From Parafrankia sp. EUN1f (lineage in GTDB: Bacteria > Actinomycetota > Actinomycetes > Frankiales > Frankiaceae), in the NCBI RefSeq assembly GCF_000177675.1, contig NZ_ADGX01000024.1:1-64000 (forward strand): 64,000 bases of DNA, read 5' to 3'. Made by a program: the position numbers and the translations under genes. The notes under the pieces were generated by a model. It saw only the letters and a list, made by a program, of their open reading frames with translations, searched no databases and was not told the DNA's origin. Each line of letters opens with the position of its first letter. Position 1 is the stretch's first letter. Positions 39,557 through 48,749 of this stretch are shown here, in pieces.

Positions 39557-41452
39557 ATGGTCGACCTCGATCGTCGCCGGTTTGTGACCCTGGCCGGCGG
39601 CGCCGCCGCACTGACCGCGCTCGACCAGAGCATCGCGCGCGCCGCCGCGATCCCCGCGAATCGCCGGACCGGGACCATCCGGGACGTCGAGCACGTCGTC
39701 GTCCTCATGCAGGAGAACCGCTCGTTCGACCACTACTTCGGCGCGCTGCGCGGCGTCCGGGGTTTCGGTGACCCGCATCCGGCCATCCTTCCCAGCGGAA
39801 AGGAGGTCTGGAGCCAGCCGAACGGCACCGGTGAGCTCCTGCCCTTCCACCCCGACGCCGCCGACCTCGGCGCGGCCTTCCTCACCGGGCTTCCGCACAG
39901 CTGGTCCGACGGCCAGCGGGCGCTCAACAAGGGCGTCTACGACCAGTGGGTGCCGGCCAAGGGCACGGCCACCATGGCCTACCTCCAGCGGCAGGACGCG
40001 TCCTTCCACTACGCCCTGGCGGATGCCTTCACGGTCTGCGACGCCTACTACTGCTCGTTCATCGGCAACACCGATCCCAACCGCTACTACATGTGGTCGG
40101 GCTGGACGGGCAACGACGGCAAGGGCGGCGGGCCCGTCCTCTACAACGACGAGCTCGGCTACGACTGGAAGACGTACCCGGAGCGGCTCGAGGCCGCGGG
40201 CGTCAGCTGGAAGATCTACCAGGACGAGGGAACCGGTCTTGACGACGCCGGTTCCTGGGGCTGGACCAGCGACCCGTACATCGGTAACTACGGCGACAAC
40301 TCGCTGCTCTACTTCAACAGCTACCGCAACGCGGTGCCGGGCGACGCGCTGTACGAGAAGGCTCGCCGGGGCACGAAGAACCGGGATGGCCAGGACTACT
40401 TCGAGCTGCTTCGCGCCGACGTCGCGAAGAACCAGCTGCCGAGTGTCAGCTGGGTCGTCGCACCCGAGACGTTCAGTGAGCACTCGAACTGGCCGACGAA
40501 CTACGGCGCCTGGTACATCGCCAAGGTTCTCGACGCGCTGACCGCCAACCCGGAGGTGTGGAGCAAGACCGTCCTGCTCATCACCTACGACGAGAACGAC
40601 GGCTTCTTCGACCACCTTGTCCCGCCGCACGTCAACAACCCGCTGATCCCGGGTGCGAGCACAGTCCGGACGGACAACGAGTTCTACACCGGACCGCTGG
40701 GTGACGGCCATTACGGCCTCGGGCCCCGGGTGCCGTTCTTCGCGGTCTCGCCGTGGAGCGTCGGTGGCTGGGTCTCCTCGGAGACCTTCGACCACACCTC
40801 GATCATCCAGTTCCTGGAGAGGCGATTCCGGATCAAGGAGCCCAACATCACGCCGTGGCGGCGCGCGGTGTGCGGCGACCTCACCTCGGCGTTCGACTTC
40901 TCCCGTGATGCCCGTAACCCCCGGCTGCCCGACACCACCGCGTGGGCGCCGGCCGACCGGCTGCGCCACCCCACCTACCGCCCGAGCGTGCCGGCGGTGG
41001 GCCAGATGCCGAAGCAGGAGTCCGGCACCCGGCCGGCCCGCCCGACGCCGTACTACCTCGAGGCCACGGAGAAGAGCACGGCGAAGAAGCCGGTGATCTC
41101 CGTCGAGCTCGACAACCGTGGGTCGCTCGGTGCGCACTTCCAGGCCCGGCTGCTCGCCCCCGTCGGTGCGCCGCACAGCTACACCGTCGGCGCCGGGGAC
41201 CGTCTGCGCGCGGATTGGCCGGTCAGTGGCGACTACGACATCCACCTGCATGGCCCGAACGGATTCTTCCGGCGGTATGCCGGCACGGCCGCGTCGGACA
41301 CCGTCACCGTCACCGTGGCGCGCTCGGGCCGCTCGAAGACGCTGCAGCTGTCCATCGACGCGCCGAAGGGCGTCGCCGTCGAGGTAGCGAGCGCCTACCA
41401 GGGGCGGGTCTCCCAGGCGAAGGGCAACAAGAAGATCACAGATCACCATTGA
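39557..41452 (+). CDS. Phosphocholine-specific phospholipase C, frameshifted near the C-terminus
   Basis: ATG 39557 with AAGGAG ahead; 631 residues before a premature TGA. A Tat signal (DRRRFVTLAGGAAALTAL) precedes the phosphoesterase domain: VEHVVVLMQENRSFDHYFGAL, FIGNTDPNRYYMWSGW, WVVAPETFSEHSNWP, ITYDENDGFFDHLVPP. Two C-terminal DUF756 repeats follow (GSLGAHFQARLL; the second is cut). A 7-bp duplication at 41434-41447 shifts the frame, so the protein ends KKITDHH instead of KITIDTRGSGGWYD. The catalytic domain is intact and activity may survive. It would be exported folded and act on phospholipid head groups. Confidence 0.92.
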   Translation: MVDLDRRRFVTLAGGAAALTALDQSIARAAAIPANRRTGTIRDVEHVVVLMQENRSFDHYFGALRGVRGFGDPHPAILPSGKEVWSQPNGTGELLPFHPDAADLGAAFLTGLPHSWSDGQRALNKGVYDQWVPAKGTATMAYLQRQDASFHYALADAFTVCDAYYCSFIGNTDPNRYYMWSGWTGNDGKGGGPVLYNDELGYDWKTYPERLEAAGVSWKIYQDEGTGLDDAGSWGWTSDPYIGNYGDNSLLYFNSYRNAVPGDALYEKARRGTKNRDGQDYFELLRADVAKNQLPSVSWVVAPETFSEHSNWPTNYGAWYIAKVLDALTANPEVWSKTVLLITYDENDGFFDHLVPPHVNNPLIPGASTVRTDNEFYTGPLGDGHYGLGPRVPFFAVSPWSVGGWVSSETFDHTSIIQFLERRFRIKEPNITPWRRAVCGDLTSAFDFSRDARNPRLPDTTAWAPADRLRHPTYRPSVPAVGQMPKQESGTRPARPTPYYLEATEKSTAKKPVISVELDNRGSLGAHFQARLLAPVGAPHSYTVGAGDRLRADWPVSGDYDIHLHGPNGFFRRYAGTAASDTVTVTVARSGRSKTLQLSIDAPKGVAVEVASAYQGRVSQAKGNKKITDHH

Positions 41453-41579
41453 CACCCGTGGCAGTGGCGGCTGGTACGACCTGACCGTCACCGTGCCGGG
41501 CACCACCTGGGTGCGCGGGTTCGCGGGGCACCTGGAGGACGGCTCGTCCTCGATCAGCGACCCGCAGCTGGGCCACTGA
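41434..41579 (+). pseudogene. Orphaned C-terminal end of the phospholipase C gene
   Basis: In the +1 frame relative to the gene, 41442-41579 reads ITIDTRGSGGWYDLTVTVPG followed by VRGFAGHLEDGSSSISDPQLGH and a stop. This is the expected final DUF756 segment. The cause is visible: GATCACA (41434-41440) is followed by GATCACC (41441-41447), a tandem duplication of seven bases. Either a recent mutation or a sequence error explains it. Confidence 0.85.
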
Positions 41580-41598
41580 CCTCGCTGCTGCCGCCGAG

Positions 41599-41647
41599 CA
41601 AGAAGTGAGGATTCTGGCTGCTGCGGCAACCAAAATCCTCCTTCTTG
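41599..41647. repeat. Interspersed palindromic repeat copy
   Basis: Left arm 41599-41620 pairs with 41627-41647 around CTGCGG. The core GTGAGGATTCTGG and the preceding GCTGCTGCCG are shared, in reverse complement, with the copy at 52914-52963. It lies between the convergent phospholipase C and MBOAT genes and may act as terminator. Confidence 0.75.
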
Positions 41648-41680
41648 TGGATTGTCAATCGACATCTTGTGGATTGTCAG
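41643..41680. repeat. Short 22-bp-period direct repeat
   Basis: TCTTGTGGATTGTCA occurs at 41643-41657 and at 41665-41679, directly after the palindromic repeat. The first copy overlaps the right arm of the hairpin. Confidence 0.5.
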
Positions 41681-41770
41681 TTGACTCTGTGTGTCATTCA
41701 TCCATATTGACCTGAATTGCTGGTGATCTCCTACGTCGTGTCGTTGCCCCGGGCTGTTCCACGGACGCGG

Positions 41771-43477
41771 TCAGAACCGGAAGTAGATGAACGGGGCGAC
41801 GTCCTGCTGGCCGACGAAGGCGTAGATCACCAGCAGGAAGGTGACCACCAGGATGATCTGGGTGCCGAGGCGTCGGGCGGCGAACAGGCCCTGGGCGCGC
41901 ACCCACCACCAGCTGGGCACCGCGGCGGCGCCCAGCCCCGCCACGATCGCGACCAGCACGGTCGTCGTCACCAGCGGAGAGGGCCCGCCGGCGGTGAACA
42001 GCCGGCCGAAGATCTCGGCCGCCGTTCCGAGGTCGGGGGACCGGAACAGGACCCAGGCCGCGCAGACGAAGTGAAAGACGAGGATCCGTCCGAGCCAGAC
42101 CCGGGGGAGGTTCGTCGGGCCGCGCATCGGGGTCGTCGCCGCGATCGGCGGGGCCGCCGTCTCGAGCGCGGCCGCCCCTGCGGCCAGCCCGGGTTCGTGG
42201 GGACCGGTCGGTGCGACGCGGGTGCCCGGCAGCTCCTCCCACGACGGCGTCGGCGCGGGCAGGGGGTGAGACGCCGCAAGCCCGGGTTCTGTCAGCTCGG
42301 GCTGTTTGGGCCGCGGCAACACCACCGTGCCGCCTGCCCCGCCGGCACCGCCGGTTCCGCCGGCACCGCCGGCACGATGCCTGGGCCCGGTGGACCCGGT
42401 GGACCCGCGCCCGGGACGTCCGCCCGGTCCGCCGCGGTGCGCGCGCCAGGCGCGCTCGCCGGCGAGGACGCCGCCGTGCAGCGCGCCCCAGATGACGAAC
42501 GTCCACGCCGCGCCGTGCCACAGACCGCCGAGAACCATGGTGATCATGAGGTTGAGGTAGGTCCGGCGGCGCCCGCGGCGGTTGCCGCCGAGTGGCAGGT
42601 AGACGTAGTCGCGCAGCCAGCGGGACAGCGTCATGTGCCAGCGGCGCCAGAAGTCCTGCAGGCTGACGGCGGCGTAGGGGCGGTCGAAGTTGTCGGGGAA
42701 CCGGAAGCCCAGCAGCAGGGCCACGCCGATCGCGATGTCCGAGTACGCGGAAAAGTCGCAGTAGATCTGCACGGCGTACCCGTAGACGGCCACCGCGATC
42801 TCGCCGGACGAATGCTGGCCCGGGGCGTCGAAGACCGGGTCCACGATCCGGGTGGCCAGCAGGTCGGCCAGGACGACCTTCTTCACCAGGCCGCCGCCGA
42901 TGAGGAAGATCGCCCGGGTGACCTGAACCTGGCTCGGGTCGCGCGGAGTGGCGAGCTGGGGGGTGAACTCGCTCGCGCGCACGATCGGCCCGGCGACCAG
43001 GTGGGGGAAGAAGGCCTCGTACACGGCGAAGTCGATCAGCGAGACGGGCCGGATGTCGCCGCGCCAGACGTCGATCACGTAGGAGAGTGCCTGGAACGTG
43101 AAGAAGGAGATGCCGATGGGCAGCGCCACCTGCAGCAGCGGCAGCGGTGCGGGCAGGCCGACGTCCTGCAGGGCCCGGTCGACGGACAGCGCGAAGAAGC
43201 CGTAGTACTTGAACCAGCCCAGCAGTCCGAGATCGCAGACGATCGCGGCGATCAGGATCCGTCGGTCGCGCCAGCGCCCGATCGCCACGGCGGCGAGCTG
43301 GTTGATCAGCGTCGAGGAAATGATCAACAGGACGAAGCGGGCGTCTGCATAGGAATAGAAGAAGTACGAGGCGGCCAGGATGAACGGTTTCCACAGCGCC
43401 GGAATCGGCATGAGCAGCCAGGAGACGGCCATGACGATCACCAGGAACGCGGCGAACTCGATCGTAGGAAATACCAC
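41771..43477 (-). CDS. MBOAT-family O-acyltransferase (AlgI-like)
   Basis: GTG 43477 gives 568 residues starting MVFPTIEFAAFL, like the MVFSS start of AlgI proteins. Multiple membrane helices carry SYFFYSYADARFVLL, LPIGISFFTFQALSYVIDVWRG, FPHLVAGPIVR, FWRRWHMTLSRWLRDYVYLPLGGNRRG and the catalytic His of MVLGGLWHGAAWTFVIWGALHG. After that motif comes an unusual cytosolic or loop insert of about 110 residues, rich in Gly/Pro, before the final helices. The protein passes acyl groups across the membrane for O-acylation of a glycan. The nearby SGNH protein is a plausible partner. Confidence 0.92.
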   Translation of the reverse strand: MVFPTIEFAAFLVIVMAVSWLLMPIPALWKPFILAASYFFYSYADARFVLLIISSTLINQLAAVAIGRWRDRRILIAAIVCDLGLLGWFKYYGFFALSVDRALQDVGLPAPLPLLQVALPIGISFFTFQALSYVIDVWRGDIRPVSLIDFAVYEAFFPHLVAGPIVRASEFTPQLATPRDPSQVQVTRAIFLIGGGLVKKVVLADLLATRIVDPVFDAPGQHSSGEIAVAVYGYAVQIYCDFSAYSDIAIGVALLLGFRFPDNFDRPYAAVSLQDFWRRWHMTLSRWLRDYVYLPLGGNRRGRRRTYLNLMITMVLGGLWHGAAWTFVIWGALHGGVLAGERAWRAHRGGPGGRPGRGSTGSTGPRHRAGGAGGTGGAGGAGGTVVLPRPKQPELTEPGLAASHPLPAPTPSWEELPGTRVAPTGPHEPGLAAGAAALETAAPPIAATTPMRGPTNLPRVWLGRILVFHFVCAAWVLFRSPDLGTAAEIFGRLFTAGGPSPLVTTTVLVAIVAGLGAAAVPSWWWVRAQGLFAARRLGTQIILVVTFLLVIYAFVGQQDVAPFIYFRF

Positions 43478-43689
43478 GCGTAACCGTCCGGCGTCTGCTA
43501 CGGAAAGGAAAAGATTCACTACAGAACGTAGTTGAAGTGCGGCGGATGCGCCGCTCGACGGGCCTGGACACACGCTGGTGGGCTGGCGCCGCACGGTCTG
43601 GCCGGGACGAACCCGGTCAGGCCCCGCGCCGGCGGACGTACAACGCCGCCTGTCCGACGGTGAGCTGGAACCGAATGCGTAGCCGTGTA

Positions 43690-43719
43690 CTGACGAACGG
43701 GTAGGACTGTCGCTACCGT
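43690..43719 (+). promoter_or_regulatory. Promoter of the alpha/beta hydrolase gene, near-leaderless
   Basis: CTGACG (43690-43695), 18 bp, TACCGT (43714-43719), and only 8 bases to the ATG at 43728. The absence of a ribosome site and the short distance suggest that transcription starts at or very near the start codon. Confidence 0.5.
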
Positions 43720-43727
43720 CCCGGGTC

Positions 43728-44618
43728 ATGAGAATCGTTCCGGCCAACGGCATCGAGCTGGCCGTCGAGACGCACGGTGATCCGGACGGCCTCCCGCTGC
43801 TGCTGGTGGGCGGGCTCGGGCAGCATCTCGTCGGCTGGCATCCCGACCTCGTGGCGAGCATGGTCCGGCGTGGCTACCACGTGATCACGTTCGACAACCG
43901 TGATGTCGGGCATTCCACCCATCTGGACTGGCATGGCCCGCCCGACCTGTTGGGGATCGTGTCCGGCCAGACCGCGCTCGCGCCCTACGGCCTCGAGGAC
44001 ATGGCCGCGGACACCATCGGGCTGCTGGACGCCCTCGGTGTCGAGTCCGCCCACGTGTTCGGCGTCTCGCTCGGTGGGATGGTCGCGCAGCTGCTGGCGC
44101 TGAACAGCCCGGACCGGGTGCGCAGCCTCACCTCCGTGATGTCCCACCCCGGAGATCACAGCGTCAAGCCGTCGGACGAGGCCGTCGAGCTGCTGCTACG
44201 GCCAAGCCCGACCAGCCTGGACGAGTTCATCGCCAGGGCGGAGGAGTCCGCGCGGGTGATCGGCTCGCCGGAGTTCGCGGTCGACGTCCCGTGGCTGCAC
44301 AGCCGGTCGAGGCAGCTCTGGGAACGCCGGCAGAACCCCGCCGGGGTGGCGCGTCAGCTGGCGGCGATCCTGGTCGCGGCGGACCGCTCCGCGGCGCTGC
44401 GCGGCCTGCGGGTGCCGACGCTCGTGGTGCACGGAACGCACGATCCGCTGATCCCGGTGCGCGGCGGGCGGCTCACGGCGGCCACCGTTCCGTCCGCGGA
44501 GCTCCTGGAGATCGACGGGATGGCACATGATCTGCCCCGCGAGATCTGGGAGCGGCTTCTGGACCGGGTCGACGACGTCACCTACCACGGCGAGTCGCTG
44601 CGCGCGGCGGTGCAATGA
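43728..44618 (+). CDS. Alpha/beta-fold hydrolase
   Basis: 296 residues with a complete triad: the nucleophile Ser in FGVSLGGMVAQ (about 107), Asp in HGTHDPLIP, and His in DGMAHDLP. The oxyanion region is GGLGQHLVGW. The sequence HVITFDNRDVGHST is typical of the esterase/lipase and polyketide-hydrolase group in actinobacteria. There is no signal peptide, so it is cytosolic. It is divergent from the MBOAT gene and ends before a strong bidirectional terminator. The substrate is unknown. Confidence 0.88.
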   Translation: MRIVPANGIELAVETHGDPDGLPLLLVGGLGQHLVGWHPDLVASMVRRGYHVITFDNRDVGHSTHLDWHGPPDLLGIVSGQTALAPYGLEDMAADTIGLLDALGVESAHVFGVSLGGMVAQLLALNSPDRVRSLTSVMSHPGDHSVKPSDEAVELLLRPSPTSLDEFIARAEESARVIGSPEFAVDVPWLHSRSRQLWERRQNPAGVARQLAAILVAADRSAALRGLRVPTLVVHGTHDPLIPVRGGRLTAATVPSAELLEIDGMAHDLPREIWERLLDRVDDVTYHGESLRAAVQ

Positions 44619-44670
44619 GCCTCTTCCATCTCACGTTTGTCGAGTGCTGTAGCCACAGGTCGGAGTCGAC

Positions 44671-44701
44671 GAGGGAAAAGGCTCAATGAGCCCTTTCCCT
44701 C
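44671..44701. terminator. Strong bidirectional terminator hairpin
   Basis: Arms 44671-44684 and 44688-44701 match at 13 of 14 positions with an AAT loop; the A-rich and T-rich stretches within the arms suit both directions. It lies between convergent genes. Confidence 0.8.
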
Positions 44702-44753
44702 TCCCGGTCCACGACCAGGTATGCAATGAGTCCGAGTGGACGACGGAGAAGGC

Positions 44754-45215
44754 TCAGTAACCCGGCTTCATCACCATGAGGCAGATGATCAGGATCCAGC
44801 AGGTGACCGTGGCGGCGGCGCCGATTGTGATCACCGGGAGCTGGCGGCGCGCGTCGCCGCCGCGCTCGATGTCGTGGACGGCCCGCCGCAGGCCCCTGGA
44901 AATCACGGCCATGCTGATCACTACGGCCGCGATCCACAACAGGCCGGATGTCAGCAGCCACGGATCACTGATCCGGCGAAGGCTGCCGAACGGTCCCCGC
45001 TGAACAATCACCAGTCCGAACACCGCGACCAGGATCGTCGCTGGCGGGAGGTACCAGGTGGTGCGGGCGGCTGCCCGCAGCCTGGACAGAGCGGCCGGGC
45101 CCGCGTGGACCAGCCAGGGTGCCGTCGCGATCGTCATGCAGAGCGGGCCGACCAGGAGGAACGCGGAGAGTACGTGCAGGGTCAGGAAGAGTCCGTAGCT
45201 GCCTGAATGCGGCAT
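44754..45215 (-). CDS. DUF2269-like four-helix membrane protein
   Basis: 153 residues from ATG 45215; a GTG at 45254 would add 13. Four hydrophobic helices are seen: LFLTLHVLSAFLLVGPLCMTIATA, TWYLPPATILVAVFGLVIV, LLTSGLLWIAAVVISMAVI and ITIGAAATVTCWILIICLMV. The order and the N-terminal LHVLSAFLLVGPL resemble DUF2269 integral membrane proteins of unknown function. TACGGT lies six bases before the ATG and no ribosome site is visible, so the mRNA may be leaderless. Confidence 0.72.
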   Translation of the reverse strand: MPHSGSYGLFLTLHVLSAFLLVGPLCMTIATAPWLVHAGPAALSRLRAAARTTWYLPPATILVAVFGLVIVQRGPFGSLRRISDPWLLTSGLLWIAAVVISMAVISRGLRRAVHDIERGGDARRQLPVITIGAAATVTCWILIICLMVMKPGY

Positions 45216-45314
45216 GACCAGACCGTATCGGGCGGCTGTTGCTGGCCGGTCCACCGGGCGGCGCCGCGCCGGCGGTTGCTCGACTGGTAGTCCCGACCGG
45301 CCGTCCGGCTGCTG

Positions 45315-46592
45315 TCAAAGGTCGTTCGACTGGTAGTAGAGCAGCTCGATCGCGCGACCGAAGTAGGTGCCGTAGACGGTCTCCGGGTCCGAGGCGTAGG
45401 CGTAGCTGACGACGCTGTCGACCCAGCCTGCGCCGGGCCCGGCCCGGCCGAGCCCGGTGAACAGCGGGCCACCGCTGGCCCCGCCGGTCATGTCACAGGC
45501 CAGGCCCATCGAGGTGGTGCCATAAGGGTCGTCGCTGGACGGCCCGGCACAGTAGATCAGCTCCTCGCCGGTGTACTTCCCGAGCCGGGGGTAGCCGAAG
45601 GCGTACTGGGCGAGCGTCCGGGGCTGGTTGAAGGCGATCTTCTCGCCGCCGACGACATTCTCGATGTGCTGCCCGGCGCGCGTGTTGAACAGGATGAAGC
45701 CGGTGTCGTAGTCGAAGTCGCCCCGCAGGCCCCAGCCCGGCGTCACGGTGATCAGCCGGGCGGCCCAGAGCCCGAAGGGCAGGGAGCCGTCGGAGTAGCC
45801 GGGCATGAAGGCCACGTTGGTCGCGAAGGCACCGCCGCTGCCCTCGTGCAGGCAGTGTCCGGCGGTCACCGCGAGGTCGCGTCCCGTGCTCGTCACGACC
45901 GTGGCGGAACAGGCGTAGTCGATGCCGTTGATCGTGGTGAACAGGCGGCCGACGGTCTTCGCCACCAGGCCGCCGTAGCGGTACGGCGACCCGGTGCTCG
46001 GCGGCGGTGGGCTGGTGGCCTCGAGGGTCTGATCGGTCCCGGTGGGCCCGTCGAGCCGCTTCGGCACTGGTCGGCCGTCCCGACCGGCCGCGTCCGCGAC
46101 CTGGGCGCGGCTGCGCCGCTGTGCCGACCAGTAGGCGGAGATCCGGGCCTGCTCGAGATCGGTCCGGGCGACGGGAGCGGACATCGGCTTCGCGTACGGG
46201 CGGCTCAGCGGTTCGGAATAGGGACCCGCGAACGGCCCCGGCAGCTCCCGGCTGAGGGCGGACCGCAGGGACTGCGCCGGGCTGTGGTCGCCACCCGTCG
46301 CCGCGGAGGCCAGTGTGGGAAGCGCCGGCAGGAGGGTGCCGGGTACGAGGGCGCAGAGCGCGGCCGCCGCGGCCAGGGCGCCGGCGAGGTGCCGTCGTCC
46401 ACGCCACCGCGACGCCGGTCGGCCCGTCGCCCGGGCTGGATCTGCCGGCCGCGGCCGGTTCGTCCGCCGCAGCCGGTTCGTCCGCCGTGGCCGGTTCCTC
46501 GACGGCCGATGCCGATCGGCTCCGCCGCCCCGTTCGCGGCCCTGGTCGTGGCCTCCGTCGTGGTCCTCGTCGCGCTCGCACTCTGTCACCAC
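45315..46592 (-). CDS. Secreted trypsin-like serine endopeptidase
   Basis: 425 residues from GTG. An Arg/Pro-rich N-terminus and a hydrophobic segment ending PTLASA form a long signal peptide. After a pro-region of about 120 residues, the chymotrypsin-fold domain has His in LAVTAGHCLHEG, Asp in DYDTGFILF and Ser in TGGASGGPLF. Cysteines around the His and Ser (ACSATV/HCL and YCAG/ACDMTG) fit the two usual disulfides. It is related to the V8/glutamyl endopeptidase-like actinobacterial secreted proteases. The substrate is unknown. Confidence 0.87.
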   Translation of the reverse strand: MVTECERDEDHDGGHDQGRERGGGADRHRPSRNRPRRTNRLRRTNRPRPADPARATGRPASRWRGRRHLAGALAAAAALCALVPGTLLPALPTLASAATGGDHSPAQSLRSALSRELPGPFAGPYSEPLSRPYAKPMSAPVARTDLEQARISAYWSAQRRSRAQVADAAGRDGRPVPKRLDGPTGTDQTLEATSPPPPSTGSPYRYGGLVAKTVGRLFTTINGIDYACSATVVTSTGRDLAVTAGHCLHEGSGGAFATNVAFMPGYSDGSLPFGLWAARLITVTPGWGLRGDFDYDTGFILFNTRAGQHIENVVGGEKIAFNQPRTLAQYAFGYPRLGKYTGEELIYCAGPSSDDPYGTTSMGLACDMTGGASGGPLFTGLGRAGPGAGWVDSVVSYAYASDPETVYGTYFGRAIELLYYQSNDL

Positions 46593-46649
46593 GACCGCGC
46601 ACGGTAGCAGCTAGTTAACTGATAGTGCCTGCAGTTGGCGGTCGGTCTC

Positions 46650-48653
46650 TCAGCGAGCCACCCGGCGGGCCCCCCGGGCATGCAGGTAGTCCCGGATGAC
46701 GTAGCTGCCGAGGGTGGCCGGGTCCGGCGAGAGCACCCGACCGCCGTTGCGCTGGGCCATCTCCTCGACGAACCGGACGAGCCGGGGCTCGTCGTCCAGC
46801 ATGAAGACGTTGATCGTCACACCGCGGCGGGTCAGCCGCTCGACCTCGGCCAGGGTCAGCTCCAGGGTCTCGGGCATGGGTGGCCAGGAGAACGAGGACG
46901 AACCGTCCCGCTGCAGATGGGCGGTGGGCTCGCCGTCCGTGACCACCATGATCACCGGCTCGGACTCCGGATACCGGCGCAGCAGCCGGCCCGCGATCAG
47001 CAGCGCGTGCTGCAGGTTGGTGCCCTGCACCATCTCCGAGTCCAGCCCCGCGAGCTCCACGGGGCGCAACTCCCGCGCGTAGTCGGAGAAGCCGATGATG
47101 TGCACCTTGTCCTGGGGGAAACGGGTGGTGACAAGCGAATGCAGCGCGAGTGCCGTCGACTTCGCCACCCCCCAGGTGCCGCGCAGGGCCATCGAGTACG
47201 ACAGGTCCACCAGCAGGCAGACGGCCGCGCTGGTGCGTCGCTCAGTCTCGGCGACCTCGAAGTCGTCGACGGAAAGCCGCACCCGGCGGCCCGGGCCGGG
47301 CGGCCCCGCCCGCAGCACCGCGTTGCGGACGGTGCGGACCACGTCGATCGGCTGGGTGTCGCCGAACTGCCAGCGCCGGGAGGTACCGAGCAGATCACCG
47401 GCGGAACCGGCGTCGGTGTTCGTGTGATCACCGCGCCCGCGCGCGGCGACCTCGCGGAAGATGCGGGCCAGCGCCGCGTCGCCGATGCGCCGCACCGCCC
47501 GCGGGGTGAGCTCCAGCGCGCCCGCGCGGCGGGTGATGAAGCCCTGTCGCTCCAGCTCACGCTCGATCTGCTGGAGCTGGCGCAGGTCGTCGACGGCGGT
47601 GCGGCCCAGCGCCCGCTCGACGGCTTCCGGGTCGACGTCGTCGAGGGAGGCGCCCGGGTAGTCCTGGCTGAGCGCGGCCGCGAGCTCGTCGAGTTCGGCG
47701 AGATCCTCCAGCGCGCTCGTGGCGTCCCCGAAGCCGAGCGGTTCGTCCCCGGTCATCGCCTCCGGGAAGCGTCCACGAGCCCGACCGCGCCCGCGTCCCC
47801 GCCCACCCCAGTCCAGGTCCGGGCGGGCTGACTGCAGCGCCCGCGACAGCCGGGACATCTCGCCGGACAGGCCCAGGTCCTCCATCGCGGTCGCCATCAG
47901 ATCGGCCAGCTCCTGGCGTTGCGCCGGAGTGAGGCCGGCCAGCAGCCGCTGGGCCGCGGCGGCCCGCCGGGCCAGCGAGTCGACAAGCTCCTCGAGGTCG
48001 CGGGGGTTCTCCGGGAAGAACTCGCCGTGCCTGCGCATGAACTCCTCGAAGCGGGCCCCGGTCTCCTCGCCCCGCGCGTCCGCCTCCAACAGGTCGTTGA
48101 GATCGCGGACCATCTCGCGCACGCGCGCCAGGTCGTCCGGGGTGGCGCCCTGCAACGCCTGCTTCATCCCGCGGAACTGCGCGTCGAGCACCTCGCGGCG
48201 CAACAGGTCGGAGATCTGGTCGTAGGTCTCGCGGGCCTGCTGCGAGCGCCAGTCGTAGTCGGCGAGCTCCCGCACCGCGCGGGCGGGATCGGACGGCAGC
48301 GCGTCCAGCTCCGCCTCCCGTAGCCGCGCCTCGTCGCCGGGGTCGGGGAACAACGCGGCCCGCTCCTGGCCGATGGCCGTGTCGAGCAGACGGCGGACCT
48401 CGTCGAGGGTGCCGTCGAGCCGGCCGCGGGAACGGGCCTCACGGCGGCGGCGCTCGATCGCGCGGCGCAGGTCGTCGAGGCCGCGGCGGCCCGGCATGCC
48501 CCGGCGCAGCAGGGTGTCCAGGGCCTCCCGCGGCGTGCGTCCCTCCAGGATCTGGTGGGACATCTCGTCGACGGCGTCGGTTGCGGAGAAGGGGGACGCC
48601 AGCGGGTCGGGCCCGCCGTCCCAGGGGCCGTATCGGAACTGTCCGGAGCTCAC
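46650..48653 (-). CDS. VWA-domain protein (partner of MoxR-type ATPase)
   Basis: 667 residues, GTG behind AGGAGG. A long helical, highly charged region (1-430) precedes a C-terminal von Willebrand A domain with the MIDAS motif LLVDLSYSMALRG, then GTNLQHALLIAGRLL and MVVTDGEPTAH. The arrangement matches the ChlD/CoxE-like VWA proteins that pair with MoxR AAA+ ATPases as chaperone or metal-insertion systems. The ATPase gene lies 96 bp upstream on the same strand, so the two probably form an operon. Confidence 0.9.
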   Translation of the reverse strand: MSSGQFRYGPWDGGPDPLASPFSATDAVDEMSHQILEGRTPREALDTLLRRGMPGRRGLDDLRRAIERRRREARSRGRLDGTLDEVRRLLDTAIGQERAALFPDPGDEARLREAELDALPSDPARAVRELADYDWRSQQARETYDQISDLLRREVLDAQFRGMKQALQGATPDDLARVREMVRDLNDLLEADARGEETGARFEEFMRRHGEFFPENPRDLEELVDSLARRAAAAQRLLAGLTPAQRQELADLMATAMEDLGLSGEMSRLSRALQSARPDLDWGGRGRGRGRARGRFPEAMTGDEPLGFGDATSALEDLAELDELAAALSQDYPGASLDDVDPEAVERALGRTAVDDLRQLQQIERELERQGFITRRAGALELTPRAVRRIGDAALARIFREVAARGRGDHTNTDAGSAGDLLGTSRRWQFGDTQPIDVVRTVRNAVLRAGPPGPGRRVRLSVDDFEVAETERRTSAAVCLLVDLSYSMALRGTWGVAKSTALALHSLVTTRFPQDKVHIIGFSDYARELRPVELAGLDSEMVQGTNLQHALLIAGRLLRRYPESEPVIMVVTDGEPTAHLQRDGSSSFSWPPMPETLELTLAEVERLTRRGVTINVFMLDDEPRLVRFVEEMAQRNGGRVLSPDPATLGSYVIRDYLHARGARRVAR

Positions 48654-48749
48654 CGGTGCCTCCTGGTGGCCTGCCGCGTGATTCTGTTTGTGGTCGGGCG
48701 AGTCGCGCGTGGCCGGGCGAACCGCCTGACGGGGCGAACCGTCCGACGG

